Positions 32,877 to 41,512 of a stretch of 64,000 bases of DNA are shown here, in pieces. Location: NCBI RefSeq assembly GCF_004296335.1, contig NZ_SGIU01000003.1, positions 1 to 64,000 on the forward strand, given 5' to 3'. The notes below the pieces were generated by a model that saw nothing but the letters and a program-made list of their open reading frames with translations, searched no databases and was not told the DNA's origin. Both the position numbers and the translations under genes were made by a program. Source of the stretch: Flagellimonas allohymeniacidonis (GTDB taxonomy: Bacteria; Bacteroidota; Bacteroidia; Flavobacteriales; Flavobacteriaceae). Numbering within the stretch: the first letter of the stretch is position 1; the number at the start of each line of letters is the position of its first letter.

Positions 32877-33497
32877 ATGGAATTTTCATCAAAACTTTTG
32901 GAGAATGCCGTATATGAAATGTCACAACTACCGGGCATTGGTAAAAGGACGGCCTTGCGGTTGGTACTGCATCTCTTAAAACAGCCTGAAGCGCAGACCC
33001 GTTTGTTGTCTGAGGCGCTTACGAACCTTCGGGATGAAGTGAATTTTTGTAAGAGCTGCAACAACATTTCAGATACCGAACTTTGCGAGATTTGTGCCAA
33101 TCCCAAAAGAGATAAAACCTTGGTATGTGTAGTTGAGGATATTCGCGATGTCATGGCTATTGAGAACACTTCGCAGTATCACGGACTTTACCACGTTCTT
33201 GGAGGTAAAATTTCCCCAATGGAAGGAATCGGCCCTCATGACCTGAACATTGTGCCCTTAGTGAACAAGGTCAAGGAAGGAAGTATTAAGGAGTTGATTT
33301 TTGCATTGAGTTCGACCATGGAAGGGGACACCACCAACTTCTATATCTTCAAACAGCTGGAAGGCTTGGATGTGGTGACATCTACCATTGCACGGGGAAT
33401 TTCGGTTGGGGACGAGCTTGAATATGCAGATGAGGTGACCTTGGGAAGGAGTATCTTGAACAGAGTTCCTTTTGAGAATTCGATAAAAGCAGATTGA
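32877..33497 (+). CDS. recR: Recombination mediator RecR
   Basis: A 206-residue protein of the RecFOR pathway that loads RecA on single-stranded gaps. It has the helix-hairpin-helix [20 protein letters not shown] (15-34), the C4 zinc finger [16 protein letters not shown] (C58, C61, C70, C73) and the Toprim domain beginning [15 protein letters not shown], with [16 protein letters not shown], then the C-terminal [19 protein letters not shown] and VTLGRSI. Length and order match the family. It is preceded by its own promoter element and is followed by the E2 acyltransferase gene after 95 bases. Confidence 0.97.
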   Translation: MEFSSKLLENAVYEMSQLPGIGKRTALRLVLHLLKQPEAQTRLLSEALTNLRDEVNFCKSCNNISDTELCEICANPKRDKTLVCVVEDIRDVMAIENTSQYHGLYHVLGGKISPMEGIGPHDLNIVPLVNKVKEGSIKELIFALSSTMEGDTTNFYIFKQLEGLDVVTSTIARGISVGDELEYADEVTLGRSILNRVPFENSIKAD

Positions 33498-33547
33498 TTT
33501 AAGAATGAATTAATACACTTTAATTAAAAAAAAGTGGATTTCTTTAG

Positions 33548-33555
33548 TATTTTTG
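33548..33555 (+). promoter_or_regulatory. -7 promoter element for the E2 acyltransferase gene
   Basis: TATTTTTG is an exact TAnnTTTG match, 37 bases before the ATG at 33593. No -33 box with the expected spacing is obvious. Confidence 0.45.
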
Positions 33556-33592
33556 CAAAATATAAGCCATCAATAGTTCGTTAACTAAGAAT

Positions 33593-34954
33593 ATGTCAAA
33601 ATTTGAATTGAAATTACCACAGATGGGAGAAAGTGTTGCTGAAGCTACACTGACCACGTGGTTGAAAGAAGTAGGGGAGACCATTGAAATGGATGAGGCC
33701 GTATTCGAAATTGCAACGGATAAGGTAGACTCTGAGGTACCCAGTGAAGTGGAAGGAGTTTTACTCGAAAAACGATTCAATGTTGACGATGTCATTAAAG
33801 TTGGCGAAGTGGTTGCGGTGATTCAAATTGAGGGCGAATCCACCGAAACTATCGACGAACCTACTGTTGTGGAAGTAGAGGCTGAAGAACCAGCTCCAGT
33901 TCCTGTGGTGGAATTGGAACAGCAAATAGCCCAGGTACAAGAAACGGTTGCTGGGACCACTACCGATTATTCCGCTTCAGAGCGATTTTATTCACCTTTG
34001 GTTAGAAACATTGCAAAAGAGGAAGGTATATCCATGGAAGAACTGGAGGCTATTGCAGGTACTGGTTTGGAAGGTAGGGTCACTAAAAATGATATCAAGG
34101 CCTTTTTGCAAAGTAGGTCTTCCTCCAACGGAAAAGCTGCACCAGCACAAAGTTCCACTGAGGCACCAGCTAAGACGGTTGTTGAGATCCCCAAAGCACC
34201 TAAGGTTTCGCCAAAAGTTGAAGCCCCTGAGCCTACAGTGGCGCAAGGGGATGAGGTGATTCCACTGACCAGAATGGGTAAGCTTATTGCCAAGCATATG
34301 ACGGAAAGTATGGCTACTTCCGCACATGTACAAAGTTTTGTAGAAGTTGACGTGACCAATGTGGTGAATTGGAGGAACAAGGTTAAAAAAGCCTTCGAAG
34401 AGCGAGAAGGGGAAAAATTGACCTTCACTCCGATTTTCATGGAGGCTGTTGCCATGGCATTAAAGAAATACCCAATGATAAACATCTCCTTGGAAGGGGA
34501 CAATGTGGTCAAAAAGAAAAACATCAATCTAGGGATGGCAGCTGCCTTGCCCGATGGCAACCTTATAGTGCCTGTTATTAAAAATGCCGATCAACTGAAT
34601 TTGGTGGGCATGGCCAAAACGGTGAATGATTTGGCAAGCAGGGCAAGAAACAATCAATTAAAGCCCGATGAGATTCAGGACGGCACCTATACCGTGACCA
34701 ATGTCGGTAGTTTTGGCAGTGTTTTTGGAACACCCATTATCAACCAGCCCCAAGTTGGAATACTGGCTTTGGGAGCCATTCGAAAAATACCCTCGGTCAT
34801 TGAAACAGACCAAGGGGAGTACATAGGCATTCGCAGTAAAATGTTCCTTTCCCACAGCTACGACCACCGCGTGGTAAACGGTGCCTTGGGAGGCATGTTC
34901 GTGAAGTCCGTAGGTGATTATTTGGAAGCTTGGGACATCAACCGAGAAATCTGA
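33593..34954 (+). CDS. Dihydrolipoamide acyltransferase (E2) of a 2-oxo acid dehydrogenase complex
   Basis: A 453-residue E2 subunit with the standard three parts: an N-terminal lipoyl domain with lipoylated lysine in EIATDKVDSEVP (K44), a peripheral subunit-binding domain at about 130-165 (SPLVRNIAKEEGISMEELEAI, RVTKNDIKAF), Pro/Ala-rich linkers, and the C-terminal catalytic domain ending in SHSYDHRVVNG (catalytic H425). The single lipoyl domain and overall type resemble branched-chain 2-oxo acid dehydrogenase E2, but pyruvate or 2-oxoglutarate complexes cannot be excluded. The E1 and E3 genes are not in this window. It acts in the cytoplasm. Confidence 0.94.
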   Translation: MSKFELKLPQMGESVAEATLTTWLKEVGETIEMDEAVFEIATDKVDSEVPSEVEGVLLEKRFNVDDVIKVGEVVAVIQIEGESTETIDEPTVVEVEAEEPAPVPVVELEQQIAQVQETVAGTTTDYSASERFYSPLVRNIAKEEGISMEELEAIAGTGLEGRVTKNDIKAFLQSRSSSNGKAAPAQSSTEAPAKTVVEIPKAPKVSPKVEAPEPTVAQGDEVIPLTRMGKLIAKHMTESMATSAHVQSFVEVDVTNVVNWRNKVKKAFEEREGEKLTFTPIFMEAVAMALKKYPMINISLEGDNVVKKKNINLGMAAALPDGNLIVPVIKNADQLNLVGMAKTVNDLASRARNNQLKPDEIQDGTYTVTNVGSFGSVFGTPIINQPQVGILALGAIRKIPSVIETDQGEYIGIRSKMFLSHSYDHRVVNGALGGMFVKSVGDYLEAWDINREI

Positions 34955-35016
34955 AATAAAAGGACGCTTAATCCTGGCACTTTCTTAATTTAGGGAGCAA
35001 AATCAATTCATACCCA

Positions 35017-35799
35017 ATGAAATTGTTTACCCCTTTGATGTTGATACTTTGTATTTCCATGAATACCAATACCATGGCGCAGGATAATTCTGCCTATCAA
35101 AAGAAAATGTTTCAAAAAGATGGGGATACTCTTCCCTATCGCCTCCTTCTGCCGGCCAATTTTGATGCTAATAGAAAGTATCCGTTGATTCTCGTTCTTC
35201 ACGGTTCGGGCGAACGTGGTAATGACAACGAGGCACAATTAGTGCATGGTTCTAGTTTGTTTCTGAAAAAAGAGATTCGAGAGGATTATCCTGCCCTGGT
35301 GGTTTTCCCCCAATGCGCTGCAGGTAGTTCGTGGTCCAAGGTGGATGTGGAGGGAGATATGCCCAACCGTGAATTTATCTTCTATGAAGATGCAGAGCCT
35401 ACTAAGGATATGTTTCTCCTTGAAGGATTGATAAAAGAACTCAAAAAAAATTTCAGAATAAAGAGAGACCAAATGTATGTTGGCGGACTTTCCATGGGTG
35501 GAATGGGAACCTTCGAACTGGTGAGAAGAAACCCAAAAATGTTCGCTGCGGCTTTTCCCATTTGCGGTGGTGCAAATCCTGCAATTAGTAAAAGATTGCG
35601 GAAACTGGATTGGTGGGTCTTTCATGGTGATGCTGACCAAGTAGTTCCAGAAAAGTGTTCCGCAGATATGGTGAAAACCATGAAAGCTGAGGGAATTTCA
35701 GTGAAGTATTCTGTCTACGAGGGTGTAACGCACAACAGTTGGGACAATGCCTTTGCGGAACCCAACTTGATTCCTTGGTTATACTCAAAATCACGCTAA
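35017..35799 (+). CDS. Secreted alpha/beta hydrolase (esterase/prolyl oligopeptidase-like)
   Basis: A 260-residue exported protein with signal peptide (ending near NTMAQ). The alpha/beta hydrolase features are PLILVLHGSGERGNDNEAQ (oxyanion loop), the nucleophile elbow GGLSMGGMGTFEL (Ser of GxSxG), the acid in HGDADQVVP and the catalytic His in GVTHNSWDNAF. The mature sequence resembles dienelactone hydrolase-like and PHB-depolymerase-like enzymes. Location is probably periplasmic or extracellular. Possible substrates are esters of plant or algal polysaccharides; this is not shown. Confidence 0.9.
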   Translation: MKLFTPLMLILCISMNTNTMAQDNSAYQKKMFQKDGDTLPYRLLLPANFDANRKYPLILVLHGSGERGNDNEAQLVHGSSLFLKKEIREDYPALVVFPQCAAGSSWSKVDVEGDMPNREFIFYEDAEPTKDMFLLEGLIKELKKNFRIKRDQMYVGGLSMGGMGTFELVRRNPKMFAAAFPICGGANPAISKRLRKLDWWVFHGDADQVVPEKCSADMVKTMKAEGISVKYSVYEGVTHNSWDNAFAEPNLIPWLYSKSR

Positions 35800-35808
35800 A
35801 TCTTTCCT

Positions 35809-36585
35809 ATGGAATTGAAACTTACCAAACCCATTTGTTTTTTCGACTTAGAGACTACGGGTACCAATGTGGCAACAGATCGTGTTGTGGAAATTTCTAT
35901 ACTTAAGGTCTTTCCCAATGGAAACAAGGAAAGCAAAACCTGGTTGGTAAATCCAGAAATGCCAATCCCCGAAGAAGTAGTGGCGGTTCACGGAATTTCA
36001 AATGAAAAAGTGGCCAATGAGCCTACCTTCAAACAACTATCCAAGGAGATTTACACAATGATCAAGGACAGTGATTTGGCAGGATTTAATTCAGATCGTT
36101 TCGATATTCCGTTATTGGCTGAAGAGATGCTTAGGGCTGAAGTTGATTTTGACATGAAGCACATGGTTTCTGTTGATGTGCAGACCATTTTCCATAAAAT
36201 GGAGAAAAGGACATTGGCAGCTGCCTATAAATTTTATTGCGATAAGGACTTAACCGATGCCCATAGTGCAGAAGCCGACACAATGGCCACCTTTGAAGTA
36301 CTTAAGGCCCAATTGGACCGATATCCAGAGCTTGAGAACAATATCAAAAAGCTTTCCGAATTCACCACACGTAAGCAGTCTTTGGATTTTGCCGGGTTTA
36401 TTGGTATAAACAAAGACAAGGAGCCCATTTTTACCTTCGGTAAGCACAAAGGAAAAACCGTTGAAGCGGTCCTTGAAGCAGAACCTGGTTATTTTGGATG
36501 GATATTAAACGCAGACTTCCCATTGTATACCAAAAAGGTCCTTACCCAAATCAAATTGAGCAAGCTCAACAATAAGCTTTCCTAA
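35809..36585 (+). CDS. DEDDh 3'-5' exonuclease with C-terminal DUF3820-type domain
   Basis: A 258-residue protein. The exonuclease domain (residues 1-170) has the DEDDh motifs: FFDLETTGTNV (D, E), GFNSDRFDIPLLAEEM, and the HxxxxxD of DAHSAEADTMATFEV. It is related to DNA polymerase III epsilon. The C-terminal part, IFTFGKHKGKTVEAVLEAEPGYFGWIL, matches the DUF3820 (putative quorum-sensing-regulated virulence factor) module. This fusion is common in Bacteroidota. It starts nine bases after the hydrolase stop. Its cellular role (repair, editing or RNA turnover) is not known. Confidence 0.92.
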   Translation: MELKLTKPICFFDLETTGTNVATDRVVEISILKVFPNGNKESKTWLVNPEMPIPEEVVAVHGISNEKVANEPTFKQLSKEIYTMIKDSDLAGFNSDRFDIPLLAEEMLRAEVDFDMKHMVSVDVQTIFHKMEKRTLAAAYKFYCDKDLTDAHSAEADTMATFEVLKAQLDRYPELENNIKKLSEFTTRKQSLDFAGFIGINKDKEPIFTFGKHKGKTVEAVLEAEPGYFGWILNADFPLYTKKVLTQIKLSKLNNKLS

Positions 36586-36604
36586 GGGATTTAATCAAAG
36601 AAAT

Positions 36605-37216
36605 ATGAAACTTATTTGCATTGGCAGAAATTATCCTGCCCATATTGACGAATTGAAAAACGAAAGACCAGATGAACCTGTGGTTTTTATTAAACCTGAC
36701 TCTGCTGTTTTACCAAAGGAACAGGATTTCTACATTCCAGAATTCTCCAATGAGATACATTATGAAGTAGAGGTTTTGGTGAAGATCAAAAAAGTGGGCA
36801 AGCATATTTCGGAAAAATTTGCCCATAAATATTATGATGAAATTGGCCTTGGTATTGATTTCACCGCAAGAGATCTTCAATCCAAGTTAAAGGCCAAAGG
36901 TTTGCCCTGGGAAAAAGCCAAAGGTTTTGATGGCGCAGCGGTCGTTGGTAAGTGGAAACCAAAAAGCTTGTACGAAAGCGTTGACAAAATAGGGTTTTCC
37001 TTGTTAAAAAATGGGGAAATCATGCAAAAAGGTAATACTTCCCTGATGCTGTGGAAGATAGACGAACTTATTGCCCATATTTCGACCTTTTTTATGCTAA
37101 AAAAGGGGGATATTCTGTTCACTGGCACGCCTGCCGGGGTTGGTAAAGTAAGTCCAAATGATTACCTTTCAGGTACACTCGAAGGTGAAGAACTGTTTGC
37201 AATTAAGGTAAGATAA
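36605..37216 (+). CDS. Fumarylacetoacetate hydrolase family protein
   Basis: A 203-residue enzyme of the FAH fold. Visible signatures are MKLICIGRNYPAHIDE, VFIKPDSAVL, IHYEVEVLV (metal-binding Glu pair), GIDFTARDLQSKLKAKGLPW, KGFDGAAVVG and the C-terminal GDILFTGTPAGVGKV. Family members include isomerase/decarboxylases of aromatic catabolism and oxaloacetate or acylpyruvate hydrolases; the short form here fits acylpyruvase-like enzymes. No aromatic catabolism genes are nearby. It shares one base with the Hpt gene, so the two are co-transcribed. Confidence 0.93.
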   Translation: MKLICIGRNYPAHIDELKNERPDEPVVFIKPDSAVLPKEQDFYIPEFSNEIHYEVEVLVKIKKVGKHISEKFAHKYYDEIGLGIDFTARDLQSKLKAKGLPWEKAKGFDGAAVVGKWKPKSLYESVDKIGFSLLKNGEIMQKGNTSLMLWKIDELIAHISTFFMLKKGDILFTGTPAGVGKVSPNDYLSGTLEGEELFAIKVR

Positions 37217-37554
37217 TGATTTATAGTCTGGACAAAATAAATGAAATGGCGGATGGAGATAACGACTTTGTCATTTCTGTGATTTCTGTTTTTTTAGATG
37301 AGGTTCCTACCGACTTGGAGGGTCTGGAATCTGCGGTCAACAACAATGACTATGAAAGCATATACAAATTGGCCCATAAAATAAAACCCAACGTGGACCT
37401 TTTGGGTATGGAGCAGACCCGGGCCACCGCTTTGGAAATTGAGACCATGGGCAAAAACCAAGCAAGCATGTCTGAAATCGAACAAAAGTTTCCACTTCTG
37501 AAAACCGATGTACTCCAGGTTGTTTCTGAACTAAAAAAAGACTTCAACTTATAA
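37216..37554 (+). CDS. Orphan Hpt (histidine phosphotransfer) protein
   Basis: A 112-residue protein consisting of a single Hpt domain. The phosphorylated His is in YKLAHKIKPNVDLLGM (near residue 55). The flanking helices DFVISVISVFLDEVPTDLEGLESAV and LLKTDVLQVVSELKK fit a four-helix bundle. Hpt proteins relay phosphate between histidine kinases and response regulators. No kinase or response regulator gene is nearby, so its partners are elsewhere in the genome. It is tightly fitted between the FAH gene and cinA (no gap to cinA), implying co-transcription with metabolic genes. Confidence 0.9.
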   Translation: MIYSLDKINEMADGDNDFVISVISVFLDEVPTDLEGLESAVNNNDYESIYKLAHKIKPNVDLLGMEQTRATALEIETMGKNQASMSEIEQKFPLLKTDVLQVVSELKKDFNL

Positions 37555-38802
37555 ATGCAGGCAGAAATCATAACCATTGGGGATGAGATCCTCATTGGAC
37601 AGATTATAGACTCCAACTCTGCTTTCATTTCCAAAGAATTAAACAAAATAGGGGTTTCGGTCTATCAAATAACTTCAGTGCAAGATGATAGACAACACAT
37701 TTTAGATGCTTTGGAAAAAGCCACTCACCGATCATCCCTTGTTTTGATAACTGGAGGACTTGGGCCCACCAAGGATGATGTCACTAAACATACGCTCTGT
37801 GAGTTCTTGGAGGATGAATTGGTGCAGAATCAAGCAGTTCTGGAACATATTGAGGAGTTGTTCAAAAAGTATATCGCTACGCCCATTTCCGATTTAAATC
37901 GAAAGCAAGCCTTGGTTCCTTCCAAAGCACAGGTCTTGCACAATGCTTACGGTACGGCACCGGGTTTATGGATGCAAAAGGGAGTCACCTCCTTCGTGTC
38001 CTTACCAGGCGTCCCATTCGAGATGAAGAATCTTGTAGTTGATCAGGTACTGCCCAAGGTGGTTATGGAATTTGAAAGACCACATATCATTCATAGAACG
38101 ATTTTAACCCATGGGCTGGGAGAGAGTGCTATTGCCAATATCATTGAAGAATGGGAAAACAGTTTACCCGATTTTATCAAGTTGGCTTATCTACCCAACC
38201 TTGGTCGTGTTCGATTAAGGCTTTCAGCCAAGGGCACGGATGAAAAGGTGTTGAAAGCTGCACTTGATGGGAACATCAAAAAGCTATATCCGCTTATTGG
38301 AGATATTATATACGGTGAAGAAAGCGAAGGCCCCATTGAACAGCAAATTGGACGTATACTCACTGACAAAGGCCTGACCCTTGCCACGGCAGAGAGTTTT
38401 ACAGGAGGAAAGATTTCACAGTATATTACGAAAGTACCGGGAGCTTCTGCCTATTTTAAGGGGGGTGTTGTGAGTTATGCCACAGAAACCAAAATTCAGG
38501 TTTTGGGGGTTCCTAAAGAATTGGTTGAAACCCATTCTGTAGTCAGTAAGGAGGTGGCCGTGGCCATGGCCCAAAATGCTAAAAATATCTTGGATTCCGA
38601 TTTTGCCATTGCGACAACAGGAAACGCAGGACCCTCAAAAGGAGACTCCGATGCCGATATCGGAACCGTTTTCATTGCCATAAGTACCCCCGAAGACACC
38701 TTTGCTGAAAAATTCGTGATGGGAAATCATAGGGAACGAATCGTGCAGAAGTCAGTAAACAAGGCCTTTGAGCTACTATTACGGGAAATTTTAAAATTCT
38801 GA
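37555..38802 (+). CDS. cinA: CinA family protein (competence/damage-inducible; NMN amidohydrolase)
   Basis: A 415-residue two-domain protein. The N-terminal MoaB/MogA-like domain (1-170) shows [19 protein letters not shown] and [15 protein letters not shown]. The C-terminal CinA domain (about 260-415) shows [31 protein letters not shown] and [11 protein letters not shown], the site of nicotinamide mononucleotide deamidation. The protein acts in pyridine nucleotide recycling; its older link to competence is weak outside Gram-positive bacteria. Length is typical. It begins at the base following the Hpt stop codon. Confidence 0.95.
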   Translation: MQAEIITIGDEILIGQIIDSNSAFISKELNKIGVSVYQITSVQDDRQHILDALEKATHRSSLVLITGGLGPTKDDVTKHTLCEFLEDELVQNQAVLEHIEELFKKYIATPISDLNRKQALVPSKAQVLHNAYGTAPGLWMQKGVTSFVSLPGVPFEMKNLVVDQVLPKVVMEFERPHIIHRTILTHGLGESAIANIIEEWENSLPDFIKLAYLPNLGRVRLRLSAKGTDEKVLKAALDGNIKKLYPLIGDIIYGEESEGPIEQQIGRILTDKGLTLATAESFTGGKISQYITKVPGASAYFKGGVVSYATETKIQVLGVPKELVETHSVVSKEVAVAMAQNAKNILDSDFAIATTGNAGPSKGDSDADIGTVFIAISTPEDTFAEKFVMGNHRERIVQKSVNKAFELLLREILKF

Positions 38803-38810
38803 AAAAGAAG

Positions 38811-38842
38811 TTTGTACGTACCGCTAAAATGCTATAAATTTG
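38811..38842 (+). promoter_or_regulatory. Promoter of the rpmB-rpmG-DUF4295 operon
   Basis: TTTG at 38811-38814 and TAAATTTG at 38835-38842 are separated by 20 bases, close to the Bacteroidota consensus. The rpmB start codon at 38876 is preceded by GGGAG at 38871-38875, an unusually good ribosome-binding site for this genome. Confidence 0.65.
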
Positions 38843-38875
38843 CAGCCTCATTAAAAGCACTCAAAAGTTAGGGAG

Positions 38876-39103
38876 ATGTCTAAAGTTTGTGAAGTAACAG
38901 GAAAAAAAGTGATGTTCGGGAACAATGTGTCCTTTTCCATCAATAAGACCAAGAGAAGATTCGACGTAAATATTTCCAAGAAGAAATTTTACATCCCTGA
39001 AGAAGACCGTTGGGTAACATTGAATGTTTCCTCAAGAGGGTTGAAGATCATCAACAAAAAAGGAATCTCTGCCGTACTTAAAGAGATCAATTCTAAAAAG
39101 TAA
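38876..39103 (+). CDS. rpmB: 50S ribosomal protein bL28
   Basis: A 75-residue ribosomal protein. MSKVCEVTGKKVMFGNNVSFSINKTKRRF matches bL28 (split here into its usual N-terminal loop and strand), and RWVTLNVSSRGLKIINKKG is the conserved core. Length is normal. It is the first gene of a three-gene ribosomal unit with rpmG and a DUF4295 gene. Confidence 0.97.
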   Translation: MSKVCEVTGKKVMFGNNVSFSINKTKRRFDVNISKKKFYIPEEDRWVTLNVSSRGLKIINKKGISAVLKEINSKK

Positions 39104-39130
39104 GTAGGATAAGCGTTTAAGCAAAGGACA

Positions 39131-39313
39131 ATGGCAAAGAAAGGAAATAGAGTTCAGGTAATTTTGGAATGTACAGAGCATAAAGATTCTGGTATGCCCG
39201 GAACTTCACGTTACATTACCACGAAAAACAAAAAAAATACGCCGGACAGGATTGAGATTAAAAAGTTTAATCCTATCCTTAAGCGCATGACAATTCATAA
39301 AGAAATTAAGTAA
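39131..39313 (+). CDS. rpmG: 50S ribosomal protein bL33
   Basis: A 60-residue ribosomal protein. [18 protein letters not shown], then [24 protein letters not shown], is the bL33 signature; the zinc-binding cysteine pairs are absent apart from one Cys, so it is the zinc-free (C-minus) type. AAAGGA lies seven bases before the ATG. It is 27 bases after rpmB and three bases before the DUF4295 gene. Confidence 0.97.
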   Translation: MAKKGNRVQVILECTEHKDSGMPGTSRYITTKNKKNTPDRIEIKKFNPILKRMTIHKEIK

Positions 39314-39316
39314 GCC

Positions 39317-39466
39317 ATGGCAAAGAAGACAGTAGCAACACTACAATCCTCATCAAAAAGACTGACTAAGGCCATTAAAATGGTCAAGTCTCCTAAATCT
39401 GGAGCTTATACTTTCGTAGAGTCTGTAATGCCTCCAGAAATGGTTAACGATTGGTTGAACAAATAA
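39317..39466 (+). CDS. DUF4295 small ribosome-associated protein
   Basis: A 49-residue basic protein (MAKKTVATLQSSSKRLTKAI, ending MVNDWLNK) that is too short for usual gene-finding limits. The DUF4295 family is restricted to Bacteroidota and lies directly after rpmB and rpmG, as here. From memory, the Flavobacterium johnsoniae ribosome structure assigned this protein to the large subunit under the name bL38; that should be verified. Its composition (many Lys, no acidic patch) and the three-base spacing to rpmG support a ribosomal role. A strong terminator follows. Confidence 0.9.
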   Translation: MAKKTVATLQSSSKRLTKAIKMVKSPKSGAYTFVESVMPPEMVNDWLNK

Positions 39467-39497
39467 CAGTTCAATTAACTTCCTAGTACGAAAACAA

Positions 39498-39522
39498 AAG
39501 CCGCATTATGCGGCTTTTTTCT
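39498..39522 (+). terminator. Terminator of the ribosomal protein operon
   Basis: AAGCCGCA and TGCGGCTT form an eight-base-pair stem with a short TTA loop, followed by a run of Ts, 31 bases after the DUF4295 stop codon. Confidence 0.88.
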
Positions 39523-39638
39523 TTTTAACAAGTCCTTTTCGTCTATCGGCCCAACGGCCAATAAACCAAACCATACTTTAAAATCCCTGAGGTATCTGAA
39601 AGACTGGATTTATTTTAACAAAACTCCTCTTACTTTCC

Positions 39639-39646
39639 TATCTTTG
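39639..39646 (+). promoter_or_regulatory. -7 promoter element for ftsY
   Basis: TATCTTTG is an exact TAnnTTTG match, 20 bases before the ftsY ATG at 39667. The presence of the upstream operon terminator supports a separate promoter here. Confidence 0.5.
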
Positions 39647-39666
39647 AGTCTTGTAGAAGAAGAGAA

Positions 39667-40623
39667 ATGAGTTTGTTTAAGAACATATTTTCAAAGCAGA
39701 AAAAAGAAACGCTGGATAAGGGTCTCGAGAAATCAAAGACTACCTTTTTTGGCAAATTGAGCAAAGCAGTTGCGGGTAAATCCAAAGTTGATGACGAAGT
39801 TCTGGACAACCTTGAGGAAGTTTTGGTTACTTCGGACGTAGGTGTGGATACCACTCTCAAAATCATCGACAGGATTGAGGGAAGAGTGTCCCGTGACAAA
39901 TATTTGGGCACGGAAGAGTTGAATGCCATACTACGGGAAGAGATTGCAGGTCTCCTATCTGAAACCCATACGGGCGAGGATACCGATTTCGTAATACCTA
40001 CAGATAAAAAACCCTATGTGATTATGGTTGTTGGTGTTAATGGGGTGGGCAAGACCACTACCATCGGTAAATTGGCACATCAGTTCAAAAATCAGGGCCT
40101 AAAAGTGGTTTTAGGCGCGGCAGATACTTTTAGGGCGGCTGCAATTGATCAATTAGAGGTATGGGCCGATCGTGTGGATGTTCCTATCATCAAACAAAAA
40201 ATGGGCAGTGATCCTGCCTCGGTGGCATTTGATACGCTAAATTCTGCTGTGGCCGACAATGCTGATGTCGTTTTAGTGGATACGGCAGGCCGTTTACACA
40301 ACAAAGTCAACCTAATGAATGAACTGACCAAGGTAAAACGTGTCATGCAAAAGGTGGTGCCCGATGCTCCGCATGATGTTTTGCTGGTCTTGGACGGTTC
40401 CACCGGTCAAAACGCCTTTGAACAAGCCAAACAATTTACCAAGGCCACTGAGGTGACCAGTTTAGCGGTCACCAAATTGGACGGAACGGCCAAAGGAGGT
40501 GTGGTCATCGGTATTTCGGACCAATTTCAAATTCCGGTGAAATACATTGGGGTAGGTGAGGGCATTGAAGATTTACAGGTCTTCAACAAATATGAGTTTG
40601 TAGATTCTTTTTTCAAGGTATAA
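39667..40623 (+). CDS. ftsY: Signal recognition particle receptor FtsY
   Basis: A 318-residue SRP-type GTPase that docks ribosome-SRP complexes at the membrane. The short basic N-terminal segment (about 1-40) replaces the long acidic A domain of E. coli, followed by the four-helix N domain and the G domain with GVNGVGKTTTIGKL (P-loop, 123-136), GAADTFRAAAIDQLEVW, VLVDTAGRLHNKVNLMNEL (DTAGR) and TKLDGTAKGG (guanine specificity). The length is typical of Bacteroidota FtsY. It is one base upstream of the DUF2911 gene. Confidence 0.97.
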   Translation: MSLFKNIFSKQKKETLDKGLEKSKTTFFGKLSKAVAGKSKVDDEVLDNLEEVLVTSDVGVDTTLKIIDRIEGRVSRDKYLGTEELNAILREEIAGLLSETHTGEDTDFVIPTDKKPYVIMVVGVNGVGKTTTIGKLAHQFKNQGLKVVLGAADTFRAAAIDQLEVWADRVDVPIIKQKMGSDPASVAFDTLNSAVADNADVVLVDTAGRLHNKVNLMNELTKVKRVMQKVVPDAPHDVLLVLDGSTGQNAFEQAKQFTKATEVTSLAVTKLDGTAKGGVVIGISDQFQIPVKYIGVGEGIEDLQVFNKYEFVDSFFKV

Positions 40624-40624
40624 G

Positions 40625-41512
40625 ATGAACGTGCGACTAGGTATAATAGGTGTTTTAATATTTACTTGTTCGCTACAATCCTTTTCGCAAATCTCGCATC
40701 CCAAAGCAAGCCCTTTTGCTATTGTGGAGCAGGAATTTGGCCTTTCCAAAATCAAGGTTGAATATTCAAGGCCAGCGGTTAGGGGGCGTCATGTTTTTGG
40801 TCCACAAGCTGATGGTCAGAAAGGTTTGGTCCCTTATGGACGTATTTGGAGGGTGGGAGCCAACGAATCCACCAAAATCACAGTAAGCACAGATATGCAA
40901 GTGAAAGGAAAACACTTGCCAAAAGGCACTTATGCCCTATATGCTTTCCCTGAGGAAAATAGTTGGGAGATAGCCTTTCACACAAACCTTTCGCATTGGG
41001 GAGACGGTCGAAAAAATTATAATCCCAATGAAGACTTGTTTCGTATCAAGCTAAGTCTCGAAAAGTTATCTGATCATCAAGAGAATTTTTTGATTGCCTT
41101 TGACTCCATTACCCATAATTCTGCACAAATGGAGTTGACCTGGGCAAATACAAGACTTGTTATCCCTTTTGAGGTGGATACGCATGCACAAATGGAGCTA
41201 GAAATCTCAAGACAGATTGAATCGAACCCCACGGCACAGACATATTACGAAGCTGCCCGCTATCTGCGGGAACAAAACAGAGACCCGAAGAGGGCGTTGC
41301 AATATTTGAATCACGCTTTGCGGATAGGTGGGGACACATATTATTTTCATCGCGTAAAAAGTTTGGTGGAGGCTGCTTTAGGTGATTATAAAAGCGCCAT
41401 TGTGTCGGCGCAGAAATCCATGGAATTGGCCAACCAACAAGACAAGGACGAATTCGTTCGAATGAACCAAAAGAATATCAAATTATGGAAAACACTTTTA
41501 AAAGACGAATAG
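40625..41512 (+). CDS. DUF2911 domain exported protein with C-terminal TPR-like repeat
   Basis: A 295-residue protein with signal peptide (ending near SFSQ). The DUF2911 domain occupies residues 25-180 (HPKASPFAIVEQEFGLSKIKVEYSRPAVRGR in the family, seen here around 24-54, then VPYGRIWRVGANESTKI and LPKGTYALYAFPEE). A C-terminal helical repeat (about 205-290) has a TPR-like spacing (AARYLREQNRDPKRALQYL, SLVEAALGDYKSAIVSAQKS). Probably periplasmic. The function is unknown. It ends 28 bases inside the start of the amidase gene. Confidence 0.9.
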   Translation: MNVRLGIIGVLIFTCSLQSFSQISHPKASPFAIVEQEFGLSKIKVEYSRPAVRGRHVFGPQADGQKGLVPYGRIWRVGANESTKITVSTDMQVKGKHLPKGTYALYAFPEENSWEIAFHTNLSHWGDGRKNYNPNEDLFRIKLSLEKLSDHQENFLIAFDSITHNSAQMELTWANTRLVIPFEVDTHAQMELEISRQIESNPTAQTYYEAARYLREQNRDPKRALQYLNHALRIGGDTYYFHRVKSLVEAALGDYKSAIVSAQKSMELANQQDKDEFVRMNQKNIKLWKTLLKDE

